The notes under the pieces are model-generated. The model was given only the letters and a program-made list of their open reading frames with translations, did no database searches and was not told where the DNA came from. Positions 13,201-24,900 of a stretch of DNA of 64,000 bases are shown piece after piece. Source of the stretch: Posidonia oceanica (taxonomy: Eukaryota; Streptophyta; Magnoliopsida; Alismatales; Posidoniaceae); the NCBI GenBank assembly GCA_037176725.1, contig JAZBRS010000026.1, forward strand, positions 105,073,501 through 105,137,500, read 5' to 3'. Numbering within the stretch: position 1 is the stretch's first letter; each line of letters starts with the position of its first letter. The translations under genes and the position numbers were made by a program.

Positions 13201-16200
13201 CTAACACTAGACAAAACTAACAGTAGAGATTGTGAAACTTTCAGTGAACAACTTCACTGGATTACTTCTAGCTTATATTCCAAAAACTTGGCCCTTGCAG
13301 GAAAAAAGAAATATGGGGAAAAGTCATCACCAGTACCCAGCAGTACCAATCTTCTGCTAAAATCCTTATGCTTCAACATTGATGTGTCATTCTGAAGATA
13401 ACACCTCAAACACTTCTAATACGGATATAAGGAAGCCCAGCTTTCTCAAGAACAACTGAACCTCTAGCTGCAGTAGGGAGTTCATACCAAGACTTGAAAA
13501 TCTGAAATCTCTGAATCTTTATACCTTCATTAGCTAGACGATCAGCAATAGCATTTGCCTCTCTAAATTGGTGTTGAATAACAAAAGTCCTTTGCACCAT
13601 TTGAAGGGTATCCTTCCAGGTATTTTGAAGCTGCCACAGTGTACAGTGACCACTGTTCAACATATCAACAATAATTTTTGAATCAGATTCAAGAACTACC
13701 TTTGATAAATCCACTCCCATCTGTAACCGAAGATAAAGACCATCTCTGACAGCAAGAAACTCAGAAGCCATGTTAGTAGTTTGACCATAGAAATTTGCAA
13801 AGGCTACAATAATATCACCACTGGAATCTCTAATAATCCCACCACCTCCTGCCATACCTGGATTACCATGGGCAGCACCGTCTATATTCAGTTTAAAGCA
13901 ACCAGGGGGTGGTCTACACCACTGGACTTTCTGAAAAGTTTTCTTCTTCATTTCAACAAAACGAAGTTGCTGGTAGTTCACCACATTGGCTTCTCTTCTA
14001 TCTTTACATTTATAGTTGTAGAAATGAGAGAATAATTTGTGTTGTTCAATAATGAGCATGAGAGTACATATAAATAGGATTTATAACTCTAACACTCCCC
14101 CTCAAGTTGGAGCATATATATTTATTATGCTTAGCTTGATACATAGTCTCAAATACACCTACACTCAACTTTTTGTGAAGATGTCAGCTAGTTGCTCCGA
14201 GGATTGAGTGTAGGATGTGGAAATAACATCTCTTATCACCATATCTCGCACATAATAACTGTCAACCTTTATATGTTTCGTGCACTCAAAGATAGGATTA
14301 TTGACGATGAATATAGCAGCATTGTTGTCACAATGCATAGGTCAAGCTCCAACAAGAATGATCTGATCCACATTATCTTGCATGCTGTTTGGGCCATAGT
14401 TCTATACTCTATCTTTGCACTGGATCTCGAGATTACATTCTGCTTGTGGTGACTAGATTACCTCCTACACATATACAGAAGTTCGATGTGGGCTTCCTAT
14501 CTCTCCTGTCTCCAGCATAACCTATGTCTAAATAGGCCTCAACTCTCATATGGCTCGAGGCTTTTCACTTATGGACTATGTAAAGACTTTCTTACCAGTT
14601 GCGAAGCTGAATTCTATCAGGGTCATTCTGTCCATTGTCATAAATCAATCGTGGGAGATGTGCCAGTTGGATGTGAAGAATATCTTCTTGTATAGTGATT
14701 TGACTGATTCGGTACTTAAGGAGCAATCTCCAGGATATGTTGCTCAAGAAGAGGATAGAATATGTAGGCTGAAGAAGGTTATACAACTGAGTCCCAAAGT
14801 TTGATTTGAGAAGTTTAGTCAAGTGGTCATGGCAGGTGATTCTACTCAGTTAGTTCATGCATGAGCGTAGGAGAGTACATATAAATAGGGTTTATCCGAC
14901 ATCCTAAGATAAATGGATATCCAATAACCTGTTTAACTAATATGATTCTAATATATAATATAACTCTAACAATAGTCCTTAAGAAGAATATTGAAATCCT
15001 TTATCCAGGTTATGATTCTCCACAATATATTTTTTATTCTACCTGTCTTGTTCCCATATCTGATGCAGCACCTTTCTTTCCATATCTCCCATAGCATGGC
15101 AGCACAAGAAAATCTCTGCAATTTCTGAATAGAACTTTCCTTCATTCTTTTCTGAAAAATAAATAACTAGCCATTGCTCCCAATTTTTATCAGATAGCTG
15201 TCCCAGTTGGAATGTATAGACAAACCAGTTTCAACAGAATCTAGCCCATTCACCCTCAAAAAATAGACGTTTTGAAGTTTCAGCTTGGTGACAAATCTCA
15301 CAGCAGCAGCAACAAGATGATAACTGTACTCCTATATTAATAATTCTGTCATCAGTAGGTAATATGTTCCACATCAACCTCCAAAGCAAAAAGGATATTT
15401 TGGTGGATAGCAAATGATCCCAAATTCCTTTTCCCCAAGAAATAATTGGTTTCTTATTTCTGATTAAGGTCCATGCAGATTTACTAGTGAATTTGCCATG
15501 AGTCTCTGAAGTCCAGCTGTAATGATCTTCTTCGTCAGATAAGGAGACATTCTGTCTATAAATAGCATTGAGAACAGGAGCAGGAATATCCAATGAGGCC
15601 AAAACAGAAATATCAGGAAAGACTTCTGAAACTCTTAATTCTGGCTTAGAAATATGTACATTCTCAACATCAGCAATAATACCCAGAGCAGACCATTGAT
15701 CAAACCAGAAGCTAAGATCACCTTTACCAATAGTCCAAACAAGCTTTTCCTTGAGATGTAACCATGCTAATTGAAATTTCTTCCTACAAGCTGAGCCTTT
15801 AATGTTTTCAACACAGCCATAGGTCCTTTTTAGCATTCATGAACATAGCCCACAAAGACTTGGTGGTTTTTAGTCTCCACGCTAGTTTCGTTCCCAGAGC
15901 CAACGTCACATCCTTTATTTTTCTGATACCCAAACCTCCTTCCTCAAAAGTAGAAGTGATACAATCCCATGATAACCAATGCCTTTTCTTCTTGTCATCT
16001 GAACCTCCCCCAAAGAAAATTTGCCATAATTCTCTGTATCCTGTCAATAACAACTTGGGGAACATAAAAAACAGACAAATGTGTATAGGGATACTAGATA
16101 ATACATGCTTGATCAAAATCATCCTTCCTGCAGGAGAAAGAAGCTTCGCCTTTCAACCTGCCACCTTCTCTTGGATTTTTAAAACCAGATTTTCAAAATA

Positions 16201-17033
16201 AATTTGTTTAGATATGCCTTTGAAAATAGTACGTCCCAAGTAAGTGAAGGGGAAAGTTCCTCTAGTAAAACCAGTAACTTCAGAAAGCATAGAAGCTCTA
16301 CAAGCCACAAATTTCTTGGAAATAATAAAACTGCTCTTGGTAGAACTTATCTTCTGTCCAGATGAATTCTGATATTTCTTCAAGACTTAGAGGCGAGACT
16401 TAAGTGATGTCTAGACACCTAAAGTGTTGTCTATGCTTCACTTTTTTTCTCTAAAAGATCATTTGGTAAATGTTGTTTTGATTGCAATTTTGCTTTATCT
16501 TATGTGTTATACTGGGATCTTCATTCATTGGCTTGCTTCTATTTTGTGACTATTTCCCAAGGTCATGTGCCACTTGCAGTTTAAACTGTAATCATGCTAT
16601 ATATCTTTATGTTTCTGTACTTAACTTTTAATAGGCAAACAAAGAGAAGATCTCATTTGGGCGACTTGAAGTTCATGAGTTAGCTGCGTTTGTCCTTAAT
16701 TCTTATGGACATTATGAAGCAATCAACCGGAACTTTTCGAACTACTACCTCTCCTCAGAATCTGTAGCTCTGTTCGTAGAACAGCATCCAAGCAGACCGA
16801 CATACATAATTGGTCAAGTTGTGCACATTGAACGGCAAGTCGTAAAACATCCAACTTCTACACACACCGAGCATGCAAATCAAATGGACTTACTCTCTGA
16901 CACAGGCAATCACCCATCTTCTAGATCCAGACCAGTTTCTTCATCAAACCCATATGATCTTCGTGTAGGAAGTGAATATTTTATAGTGACTGTTGCGATG
17001 CTTCCTGACAACATTTGCTCATCGGCTTCCTGA
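4245..17033 (+). CDS. Autophagy-related protein 11 (ATG11), five exons
   Basis: ATG11 is the scaffold that links the ATG1-ATG13 kinase complex to forming autophagosomes and selective cargo in the cytosol. Exons: 4245-5194, 5969-7655, 11070-11290, 12512-12725, 16635-17033. They join in frame to 1,156 codons, close to the roughly 1,150 residues of Arabidopsis ATG11. The N-terminal ubiquitin-like segment (about residues 14-75, 'KLLVHVAENGHSFEFEC') is followed by 'LKALPSYERQFRYHF'. Long coiled coils lie in exons 2-4 (for example 'YEKRIQELEQRLAEN'). The C-terminal ATG11 domain is in exon 5 ('SFGRLEVHELAAFVLNS', 'RPTYIIGQVVHIERQ'). The joins rebuild conserved runs such as 'MQSLSKDVNTVKKLVDD' and 'DESLMNCAHLENS'. 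Introns 1-3 are GT-AG; intron 4 starts with GC. Introns 2 and 4 (3.4 and 3.9 kb) hold transposons, so the gene spans 12.8 kb. Splice sites are inferred, not from transcripts. Confidence 0.95.
5361..5417. repeat. Compound microsatellite (GAGAGG)n(GT)n in ATG11 intron 1
   Basis: Six-base GAGAGG-type units run into a GA stretch and then a GT stretch inside intron 1 (5195-5968). It is probably length-variable between individuals, which is an inference from the repeat type. Confidence 0.85.
8320..10797 (+). mobile_element. Solo LTR (about 2.5 kb) in ATG11 intron 2
   Basis: The segment starts TGTCACAACC and ends GGTGTTACA. It is flanked by TTTA at 8315-8318 and 10,798-10,801, as expected of a target duplication (the fifth base differs; alternatively the duplication is 4 bp and the element starts one base earlier). 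It has no coding capacity. A TATA-like run (TTTATATAG, about 10,311) lies in its last fifth, which fits + orientation. A diverged copy of the same family lies at 26,639-29,187. They share the order of blocks, for example 'cggctac.tgact' followed by a block containing 'aaaagtcac'. I infer a solo LTR left by LTR-LTR recombination. Without it intron 2 would be about 0.94 kb. Confidence 0.7.
11884..12380. repeat. Diverged tandem duplication in ATG11 intron 3
   Basis: A roughly 255-bp unit occurs twice head to tail (11,884-12,138 and 12,139 to about 12,380). Both copies start TCTTCCAGCTTCTTG, contain 'acttgattgtagccttct', 'gaagtat.ttggatatct' and 'ggttacctttgtagga.gttgtaag', and differ by many substitutions and small indels. 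It is noncoding and lies inside intron 3 (11,291-12,511). Confidence 0.75.
12724..12729 (+). promoter_or_regulatory. GC-AG splice donor of ATG11 intron 4
   Basis: Exon 4 must end at 12,725 to give the conserved run 'EKQ/ANKEKISFGRLE' with exon 5 (starting 16,635 after TTTAATAG). The donor is then CAG/GCAAGC, so the intron starts with GC. The rest of the site fits the known strong consensus of the rare plant GC-AG introns (AG/GCAAG). The nearest GT downstream would add residues that break the conserved run. Confidence 0.75.
13406..14011 (-). pseudogene. LINE RNase H domain remnant
   Basis: The minus-strand frame contains 'FKLNIDGAAHGNPGMAGGGG', 'NMASEFLAVRDGL', 'VLESDSKIIVDML' and 'REANAIADRLANEG'. 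These are the four acidic-residue motifs of RNase H as found at the end of plant L1 LINEs. The domain is intact, but it is cut off from the rest of the LINE by the Copia insertion starting at 14,017. The first residues of the open frame come from the Copia LTR. Confidence 0.8.
14017..14971 (-). mobile_element. Rearranged Copia remnant with 5-bp target duplication
   Basis: The 955-bp segment begins TGTAGAAATG and ends CTCTAACA on the + strand (TG...CA) and is flanked by ATAGT at 14,012-14,016 and 14,972-14,976. On the minus strand a polypurine tract (TTGAGGGGGAG, 14,095-14,105) adjoins the 3' LTR (14,017-14,094). A related but longer 5' LTR with an extra internal block ends at 14,971. Next to the polypurine tract is the minus-strand tail of a Copia RNase H ('ECTKHIKVDSYYVRD', 'EQLADIFTK'). 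An RT piece at 14,550-14,842 reads the other way, so the inside has been inverted and mostly deleted. It cannot encode a working element. Confidence 0.8.
14550..14842 (+). pseudogene. Copia reverse transcriptase fragment, inverted
   Basis: The + strand frame has 'FLPVAKLNSIRVILSIVINQ' and 'CQLDVKNIFLYSDL', the A-type RT motifs of Copia (typically ..APVAK..SIR.. and ..DVKNAFL.GDL..). The chain is broken by a TGA where tryptophan is expected before 'FEKF'. Its direction is opposite to the LTRs and to the RNase H tail of the same remnant. Confidence 0.75.
15231..16383 (-). pseudogene. LINE reverse transcriptase C-terminus and zf-RVT, disabled
   Basis: Motifs include 'SGQKISSTKSSFIISKK', 'GTFPFTYLGRTIF', 'KLLSPAGRMILIKHVLSS' and, in the zf-RVT part, 'WGKGIWDHLLSTKISFLLWR'. 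A TGA near 16,150 replaces a tryptophan usually found after 'KVAG', and the frame shifts near 15,825. The protein is therefore not made. Confidence 0.8.
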
Positions 17034-17528
17034 TCCTGCTGCTGGCTGAAATGAAGGAAGAGATTAATGTAGATTTTTAAACAGACTATTTGCAGTTTCT
17101 CCTTTGTACAGAAAAAAAAAAATCATTTGCTTTAGTTTTTATTCTGTGTAAATAAGAACTCTTCTAATATGACTAGATTGTGAATATCTGCAATTAACTA
17201 GTGGTTTCATGGGGCTAAAAACCCACTTTCTCTTTGTACAGCTTATTTTTGCCGTTGCTTGCTTCGGATAGATATTATTGGGACTAGCAAATGTTTTCCC
17301 CTCTCAAAGAAGCTTTATTTGACGTGGAAGAATAGAAATAGACCATGAAGCTGTCAAAACAATATAAATCTGCATAAACTTGAAGGATGTTGAAATTGGA
17401 TGTTCTATTGTTGTTGCACATGTCAACTTTGGGATTCAGGACCGTAGTGTGGGTCTCGGTATTGTGTATACACATGAATTTTTTTTAAATTTAATTTAAT
17501 CACAAAGATTATATTGTTATATGGAAAA

Positions 17529-18019
17529 GTTTGAATAAGCTTAGGTGCTCATTCAAATAAAATGAGTTCACTTTTATCTGTCATAGACGTGTAGATCTAC
17601 GAATGTGTTTAAAACACATGGTGAAGAGGTAAACTTGTTCGTTCATAATTTAAGAAATATAAAAGGATAGTGGGGACCATAATCTCCCTAGTGGAAGGGA
17701 GTGGAGCTTTTTCCGACGGTAAATTCATTTGGTAGTCAAATGAAATCATTTGGTAACTAGTTGAATTCTTCTGATAAGATGAATTCTTCTGGTAATTCGA
17801 TAACAAGATGAAATTCATTTGATAATACAATGAATTTATATGATAATAGGATGCATCCAAAGTTGGCATCGACGACAATAGGGGCAAGGAGGTGGTTTGA
17901 CTCATGTAAATTGACATTACCATCCTTACACAGTTGAAACCAACATGGATCAGTTATTAAGGTTGAATGGTGAGGGTACTCATTTTATATAAAATGAGCC
18001 CACCATGCTCATTCAAACC
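17529..18019. mobile_element. Possible MITE with imperfect terminal inverted repeats
   Basis: The left end (TTTGAATAAGCTTAGGTG, then an AAAATGAG block) matches the reverse complement of the right end (TTTGAATGAGCATGGTG, then a TATAAAATGAG block) over about 40 bases with mismatches. The middle holds degenerate copies of 'gatgaattcttctgg..'. No convincing target duplication was found, so the family is left open. It lies in the 2-kb spacer downstream of ATG11. Confidence 0.45.
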
Positions 18020-19009
18020 CAATCCAATCATTATAATATAAAGTATATGTGTTTAAATTTTCATTCAATCTTGATTATCATAATATAAAGTATGAATAAA
18101 TTCTAGCAAATTTCAATCATTAAAATTGCATACATAATTCAGAGGTAAAATTAGCTCCAAAAACGAAGAAACTAAAGTAGATTACGAAGTGGATTAAGAT
18201 GTAGTATAATTTGAACTTCGAAATATGCGAGAGAAGTACCAAAAAGGTTGGTGTACAACCCGATCTTAGCCCTCAATATTATGGTAAGTATAACAGAGTA
18301 AAATTAGGGGTACTAGTACCCTAAAGAATATTGCACAATCTTGAAGTAATAGGATAAGAGCAGCAATCCTATCCCTGTCTTTCACGGGCTGCACTGTGAG
18401 CCACTAAGCAACAACGATACCAACAAAACCTCCGATTACCTCTGCCTCTCCATTAACAGCAACGCCGCCGTCTCTCTGTCTCTCTCTCTCTCTCATTCAC
18501 TCAATGTCATGATCACGAGTTGGGATGCAGCTAAGAGGTGCAATGGATGACAGGAATGCAAAAAAGGAATTCAAGTAACTCCCAACTCCACTTGGGCCAA
18601 TTCCAAATATCAACTTGAAAACCAAACAGTACAAAAACTCTGAAGATTCTAAGATGGAAATGACAAAGAACAGAGGAGGAGGACTAAAAACTGGTTTTAA
18701 AATTGCAGCTAGCTACCGGTCCATGGCATTCCTCAGGAAGGATCCAAACAAGGACAGTGGAGGGGAGGGGGAGGAACAGGAATCCAGCTGACCCTTGTGT
18801 GCTGTTGGGGATGTGGACATGCATGCACGTGAATCCCCAATAATTTCTCATGCATTGAGTGGGTCCAAAACTTGGCCAGCCCCTTCTCCTTTGTTCCTAT
18901 GCCAAGTGCCACTCCACTCAAGAAACTCCTCCCCCATCACCACTCCCTCTTGTCTCCTCTCTTCTTCTGTCTCCTCCCCCAACTCTTGGTTGGCTTGCTC
19001 CTTCCAACA
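18020..19009 (+). promoter_or_regulatory. Upstream region of the aspartic protease gene
   Basis: A noncoding stretch between the MITE-like segment and the protease start. It holds a (CT)n microsatellite at about 18,471-18,494, and the last 150 bases before the ATG are very pyrimidine-rich (CTCCTC/CTTCTTC runs), as in many plant 5' UTRs. No TATA box could be assigned with confidence. Confidence 0.3.
18471..18494. repeat. (CT)n microsatellite
   Basis: An imperfect CT dinucleotide run about 510 bases upstream of the aspartic protease start. Confidence 0.8.
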
Positions 19010-21024
19010 ATGGCACCTACGCATTTCATCATTTTTATGCTTTTCTTCTGTGTCGCCATCGGTGACCACAGCGTTGGGTGGTTTGGAGAAAGGAAGGTGT
19101 TGAGGTTGCACAAGCTGGCATTGGGGGAGAAGGCTCATAAGTGCTCTTTACCACTGAAATCAAGTAAGTGTGCTTCTTTTCCAAATGCAGTGAAATAATG
19201 CATTATTTTCAGTCTTGTAGCGCATTCATGCGTTTTGCATTGTATTACATAAACGGTGTGCTGGAAGCTTGTTTTTTTTCTTGGCATGTAATGCAGAACA
19301 CAACTTTTAGGCTATTCTACTACTACTCTATATCACTGAAATCAAGAGAATAGTCTAGCTTCACTGCCTTTTTCTAGTTCTGGTTTGCTGCCTTTGTTTT
19401 CTTCTTTCATAAAGCTCGCTGAGGAAGAGTATGGTCACTCTGCTTAACCACAAAAAATATATGCCATATATCGACTAAAGGATTCAATACAAAACCCAAG
19501 TCTTGGAATCCTTTAACTAAATAGCTGCATGCTTTGTGTTAGGCAGACATTTTTCTTTTCTCCCTTTCTGCTGCCCATTTTTCATTCTTCCTGAAAGCTC
19601 ACTCAAATGTACTTTGTTATGCTGTAAATTCCAAAATGATAATCCATGTGTCTAAATCATGGAGACACCATGTGTACATAATGTTTTAAAGGTTCAATCC
19701 CAAACCCAATTCCCAAATCCTTCAACTTCCTTCTTATCTGAAAATTTCAGGAAGACAGAAGGGAGCAGCTATACTGGAAATTAGACATCATGGCTACTGC
19801 CCAAGTTCCACAAAAACCATGGAGGATAGAATAGAGCAACTCATCGTCTCTGACGAGGCATGGGTTAACTACCTTTTATCCAAAACAAAAGGCACATCAC
19901 CATCAGAAAGAAAGGATAAGAAGCCTAGAGCTCAACTCCCTCTTAACTCTGGAGTGAAGCTTCAAACCCTGAACTACATTGTCAATATTGAATTGGGTGG
20001 AAGGAAGACTACGGTGATTGTCGACACTGGCAGTGACCTAACATGGGTCCAATGCAGACCCTGCACCTACTGCTACAACCAACAAGACCCAATATTCGAT
20101 CCTGCCAGCTCAACTTCCTATCAACCAATCCCCTGTAGCTCACCAACCTGTGCTGCTCTTCTTCCGGCCACTGGAAACTCCACTGTCTGCAGGGCTACAA
20201 CCCAGCCAAATTGCAACTATGCATTGAGTTATGGAGATGGGTCATACAGCAGAGGCGAGCTTGCTTGCGATCGAATTAACCTTGCTGGAACTGTTGTGGA
20301 GGGATTTGTCTTCGGCTGTGGCAGGAGCAACCGAGGTCTTTTTGGTGGAGCGTCTGGCCTGATGGGTTTAGGGAGAAGTCAATTATCATTGATTTCTCAA
20401 ACAACAGCTCAATTTGGTGGGATCTTCTCATACTGTCTGCCATCAAAAGAATTTGAGTCATCGGGTTCTCTTGTTCTTGGTGGAGACTCTTCTGTTTTCA
20501 GGAATATAACTCCAATGTCCTACACCAGAATGATCTCCCATCCTCAGCTGTCTCCTTTTTACCTGTTGAATCTCACTGGCATGAGTGTAGGAGGCAAGGA
20601 ACTGCAAGCTTCTGGGTTCTCCAATGGCAGAATTCTCATCGATTCCGGCACTGTGATCACCAGACTTGTTCCATCTGTTTACAGAGCATTGAAAACAGAG
20701 TTCTTGAACCAATTCTCTAAATACCCACCAGCTCCAGCCTTCACAATCCTGAACACCTGCTTCAACCTGTCTGGGCATCAAGAAGTAAACATCCCAACAT
20801 TAAAATTTAGATTTGAAAATGGCACTGAGGTTACCGTGGATGTCACTGGTATGCTTTACTTTGTCAAGAAAGATGCTTCCCAGGTGTGTCTTGCCATGGC
20901 CAGTCTTTCTGATGAAGGTCAGCTAGGGATCATTGGAAACTACCAGCAGAAGAATCTGAGGGTTGTGTATGACACGGTGGCCTCTAGAGTTGGATTTGCA
21001 CAGGAGACCTGCGGTTATGGCTGA
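19010..21024 (+). CDS. Secreted aspartic protease, nepenthesin-like (A1 family)
   Basis: Two exons, 19,010-19,163 and 19,751-21,024 (donor AA/GTAAGT, acceptor TTTCAG), give 475 codons. Residues 1 to about 20 ('THFIIFMLFFCVAIG') form a signal peptide, so the protein should enter the secretory pathway and work in the apoplast or vacuole. The two catalytic motifs are DTGSDLTWVQC (Asp143) and ILIDSGTVITRL (Asp349). The flap motif is SYGDGSYSRG (Tyr212), and 'GFVFGCG..NRGLFGGASGLMGLGR' is typical of plant nepenthesin-like enzymes. The cysteine-rich insert after DTGS marks the nepenthesin subgroup. It resembles the Arabidopsis At1g79720/At5g10770 group; the substrate is unknown. Starting at 19,010 rather than at the in-frame ATG at 19,819 restores the signal peptide and pro-region. 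The frame is intact. Confidence 0.93.
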
Positions 21025-21919
21025 GTAACCCTATGCTTAAGTGCACAAGACTTGCAACTTTTTTCCCATTTTCTGTTCATTGTTCAGGTGTTTTTGAGTG
21101 AAACCCTAAACAAATGTAAGATCAAATATATGCATTTTATCATCTATTTTTTTCAGTGATCGGTACTTTTCCTGCAGTTTGATGGATCAATTCTGCTTAG
21201 TATCTCAGAATCAGAAAAGTATGATCATGATTTGATAAATAACAGATGTAATTAATCAAATCAACACTAAATTATTCCGTATTAAGCAATAAGAATGACA
21301 ATGGGAAAAACAATTCAGCACACAACAACTTCAAGAGAATATCGTGGAACCAAAACTTTAAGAGAAAAAGAATGTATTATTTGTGTAGCACTGATGCTTG
21401 AACCAGTAACACCCGCGATCCTCAGGGGAAGAGAGCTTTGAGTTTCTTGTTTACATACCCGAAACCTGATTCAGGTCAATAGTTCATGCTTGATTCTGTG
21501 CTATGCTTGAATCTTTGTAGCATAATGGTGCTTTATCCCAGAACTTGGTATCATGTGATTGACCAACAGAAGATGCACCACTAGAAAGATCTAAGAAGAT
21601 GACTAGCTGAATGTTATGCTTCGATACAGTTCACAGTTCCGGCCTATAAAAAAAGCTGGTCCAGAACAGAACTGAAAGACCAAGTGCACCAAGGAAGAGA
21701 AGACATTGAAGAGTTGAAACTATGAAAAAATTCTGCTCCATAATCAATGAAACATTAGGTTGTACTTGCAGCACAAAACAACTGGTACTAGTAGTCCAGA
21801 TCGTTTTTTACCGCTACCAAACGTAAGCATACTGTCTCTATTAAGTGAAGACTTTTCCTCATTTTCCTAGCAACAATTTAGCTGTCTCCAAATGTGAGGG
21901 TAGCAGGTGAATTCTTTCT
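21025..21919. other. Convergent spacer between protease and UBP22
   Basis: About 0.9 kb holding the 3' UTRs of two genes that end towards each other. It is AT-rich, has no recognisable gene or repeat, and must contain two polyadenylation sites that I cannot place exactly. Confidence 0.5.
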
Positions 21920-24900
21920 TTAGCAACCACCTTTAGCTGAAAGAAACAATTCCCGTTTAGAGTTGTTCAAATTCCTAGGAGATAATGGTAAACAGGCCAT
22001 CTCCTCACTTGCTTTATAATAAAGCATTTTCTGCATATAGTATACCATGTATCCTTGAGAAGCTCTTACAACTCCTTCATTCACTTGACTAATCCACGCA
22101 TCATCACACTTGTACCATTGGTTTCTTAAGCGCAAGTAAGTAATGTAATGACCAGATTCTAACTTCCCAGTGTGTGTAACCACTGCAAATACCTCAAATT
22201 CTGAGGAGCACTCACCAGACGTGTCCGAGTCATCACCTTCAAAAGCAAAGATCCGGTTTCCAAACCTATTTCGCATTATGGAAGAAGAAAGATACGGTGT
22301 CATGTCCAGTGAAAAAGGAAATTGCAGATACTGATCGATCTTTTTTGGCATTTTCCTGATGGAGTGTTCAAATCTTTTTATATGGAAGCACAAGACCAAT
22401 GGAAGCCTTCTGATGGACATCTGTTTCAGCGAGTCCTGCCTTACTTGGCAGTGCTGGCAATAAAGTTTCTGATCTGATCCCAACTTTTCAGGTCTAGTGA
22501 AGAGATCTAAGCAACCTGTTAGAGTAGATATAGCTATCTCAGCTGCCTTCTTGGTGCCGTCACAGGGTTCTAGGTCAAGAGAAATGTCGACACAGGGATC
22601 GTATGTGGTTGAAGTGTATCCACAAACAGTACATGTGACGTCCGACCTCAAGACGCCAGAGAATACCCTATGTGCAATACAATGGCAATCTCCGTTTCCT
22701 GCAAAAACAAAAGTCTTTGCATGAAAAAGCTAGTCTTTTCAAGGAGTTCTGAAACATAAACCAACTAGGCATGATAAACATAGAGATTCAACCTTCTTGA
22801 ATAAAATAAAAAACAAAAAGAATATAAATTCATAAATAGTTTGACACACAACAACAATTGAAATTTGAGCAAGTTGTGGGAAGACAGTACTAGACTACAT
22901 TACCTCTATGCTGAAACCCATTTTTCTCCTTTTCATGAATCCTGTCGAGCACTGAGATGAAAAATTCGTGAGCATCCTGCTGCTCATAAGTAGCAAGGTT
23001 TGCAGCATGCTGCCACCAGCTGCAAAATTAATCAAATTATTGCAAAAGAAAAATTTCCCTTCCCATCTCTTCATAGAGAAGCACTTCTATAAAGAAAATA
23101 ATTGATCAGGATATGCCCAATGAATGATCAATATATGATAAGCTAAAACCATTACATATTTACATTTGAAGCTATCTGAGAAGCAGAAACATAGATGCTA
23201 ATTACAGTAGGACCTAAACCCTCTGAAAAAGGAAAGATATTACACTTAAGAGAGCAGCTGATCACATTTAAAGCTACAATGAACAACTTGTACCAATAAT
23301 ACAAAGAAAATCTTCAAAGCATACTTCAATTAGAACTGAAAACCAACATTCTTTGCAGGAAAAAAGGCAGCATTCCATCAAAGAAAGCTGCAAATATTCT
23401 ATTCGTGACATTAAATTGTAGTAGTGGAAGATGAGATCAAGGAAAGAAAGTTGTAGGTGACACACTCACCCCCAGTTGCTACTTTCTTTAACAAGAGAGT
23501 TTGTCCTGAAAAGTTGAAAAGTAAATAAAACAAGTATTCCCTACCTCATGCATTCAGAAGGAAAATGGAAATATATTGTCATCTGCATGTAGTTAAATGG
23601 GACTTTTTGAGAACAAATCCTTTGCTTGGAGTTACAGTCATTTTGCTTCAGACAGAAGTACAAATATTGAAACCACAGTAATATTACTTCAACCAATTAC
23701 CAATGTCACTTTATCAGATGCTTCTAATAAACAAAAACAAAAAACAGTATTCCACTGTAACAAAAGAACAGCGACTGTGAAGCAATTGATCCAGGAATAT
23801 TTGAAATTTACAGCAGTAAAATAAATTTTAGCCATCAAGTCTTAGTTTTCAATTAACTGGAGTCCCCTTTTTACTGGACCCATCTCAAATCAATAACCCG
23901 AAGTCGTCCTTTTGAAGCTTAGAAACCTAATAAATGTTAACTAAAAGGGGGAAAGCCCTCTGGGAACTCATGACATAACAAGTCCCATAAGTCATATATT
24001 GCTTTAAACATCCACTTTAATGGTATCCCTGCCTCATGTTGACCATTTTATTAGTTTAACAACATCATGCTAAAACAAATACAGAAAAAAAACAACAAAA
24101 GTATGACAAGTGGCTATCAAAAGTACTCATCAAATCATAATTTTCAGCACTCTTTATACGAGACTATAAGCTCACGATAACATCAATGTGATTCACACAA
24201 AACTTCTTGAAAAGGCCAAAAAAACCCAAGAAGCAACTACTAAATGGACTGCCCTTTTCCTTTATCGAAGCAAGAAGTTGTTCTTCTAATATCCTGGAAA
24301 CTTCATTAACCAAAACAATGAAAACTATTGAATTTGAAATTTCACATAAAATTCCCAAATTTACAGAATTGACTATTCCTCCCTCTAGTATCTTCTATTG
24401 TACACAAGCATGAGTTAATTTCTACAACAAAAAACAGGAAAAATACTTGAAAAAAATGTCATGACCCCAATCATCAGAATCCAATACATCTATCTAAATC
24501 TGCCCTGAAGAAAATCACCTGTAAAGAAACCGGGCCGGGCTATACGGCATTCGATCACCTGAAAACACCGCCGAGAAAACACCATCCACATCACAAGCCA
24601 AGCAAGGTGCTGATTCCACCACCAATCCCATCCTCCCTCTCCTCCTCCTACAGCACACCTCCCTACAGTGCCCGTCATTCAGAAAATAGTTCCTCAACGG
24701 TGGTGTGTGCAACAACACCTGCAACACCGAGTTCATGAAACAAGTATTCCCCAGATTGTTCAACCCTCTCAATCCCCAAGGCAAGCAAGACGAATCCTTT
24801 CCCACCACCACCGAATCCATCTCTCTCAAAACCTTCTCCTTCTCCCCCTCCACCTCCTCCGTCTTCCTCCTCTTGCTACTGCTCCGCGTCTCCCTGCCCT

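Larger units (their letters stand above)
13043..16390 (-). mobile_element. Antisense, 5'-truncated LINE in ATG11 intron 4
   Basis: Reading the minus strand gives, in order, the end of a non-LTR reverse transcriptase (16,383-15,808), a zf-RVT region (15,836-15,231) and a plant-LINE RNase H (about 14,011-13,406), then a noncoding tail ending near 13,043 in an A-rich run. The order is that of L1-type plant LINEs with a C-terminal RNase H. The 5' part (endonuclease and RT core) is missing. A Copia remnant (14,017-14,971) interrupts it between zf-RVT and RNase H. No clear LINE target duplication was found, so both ends are approximate. Confidence 0.75.
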
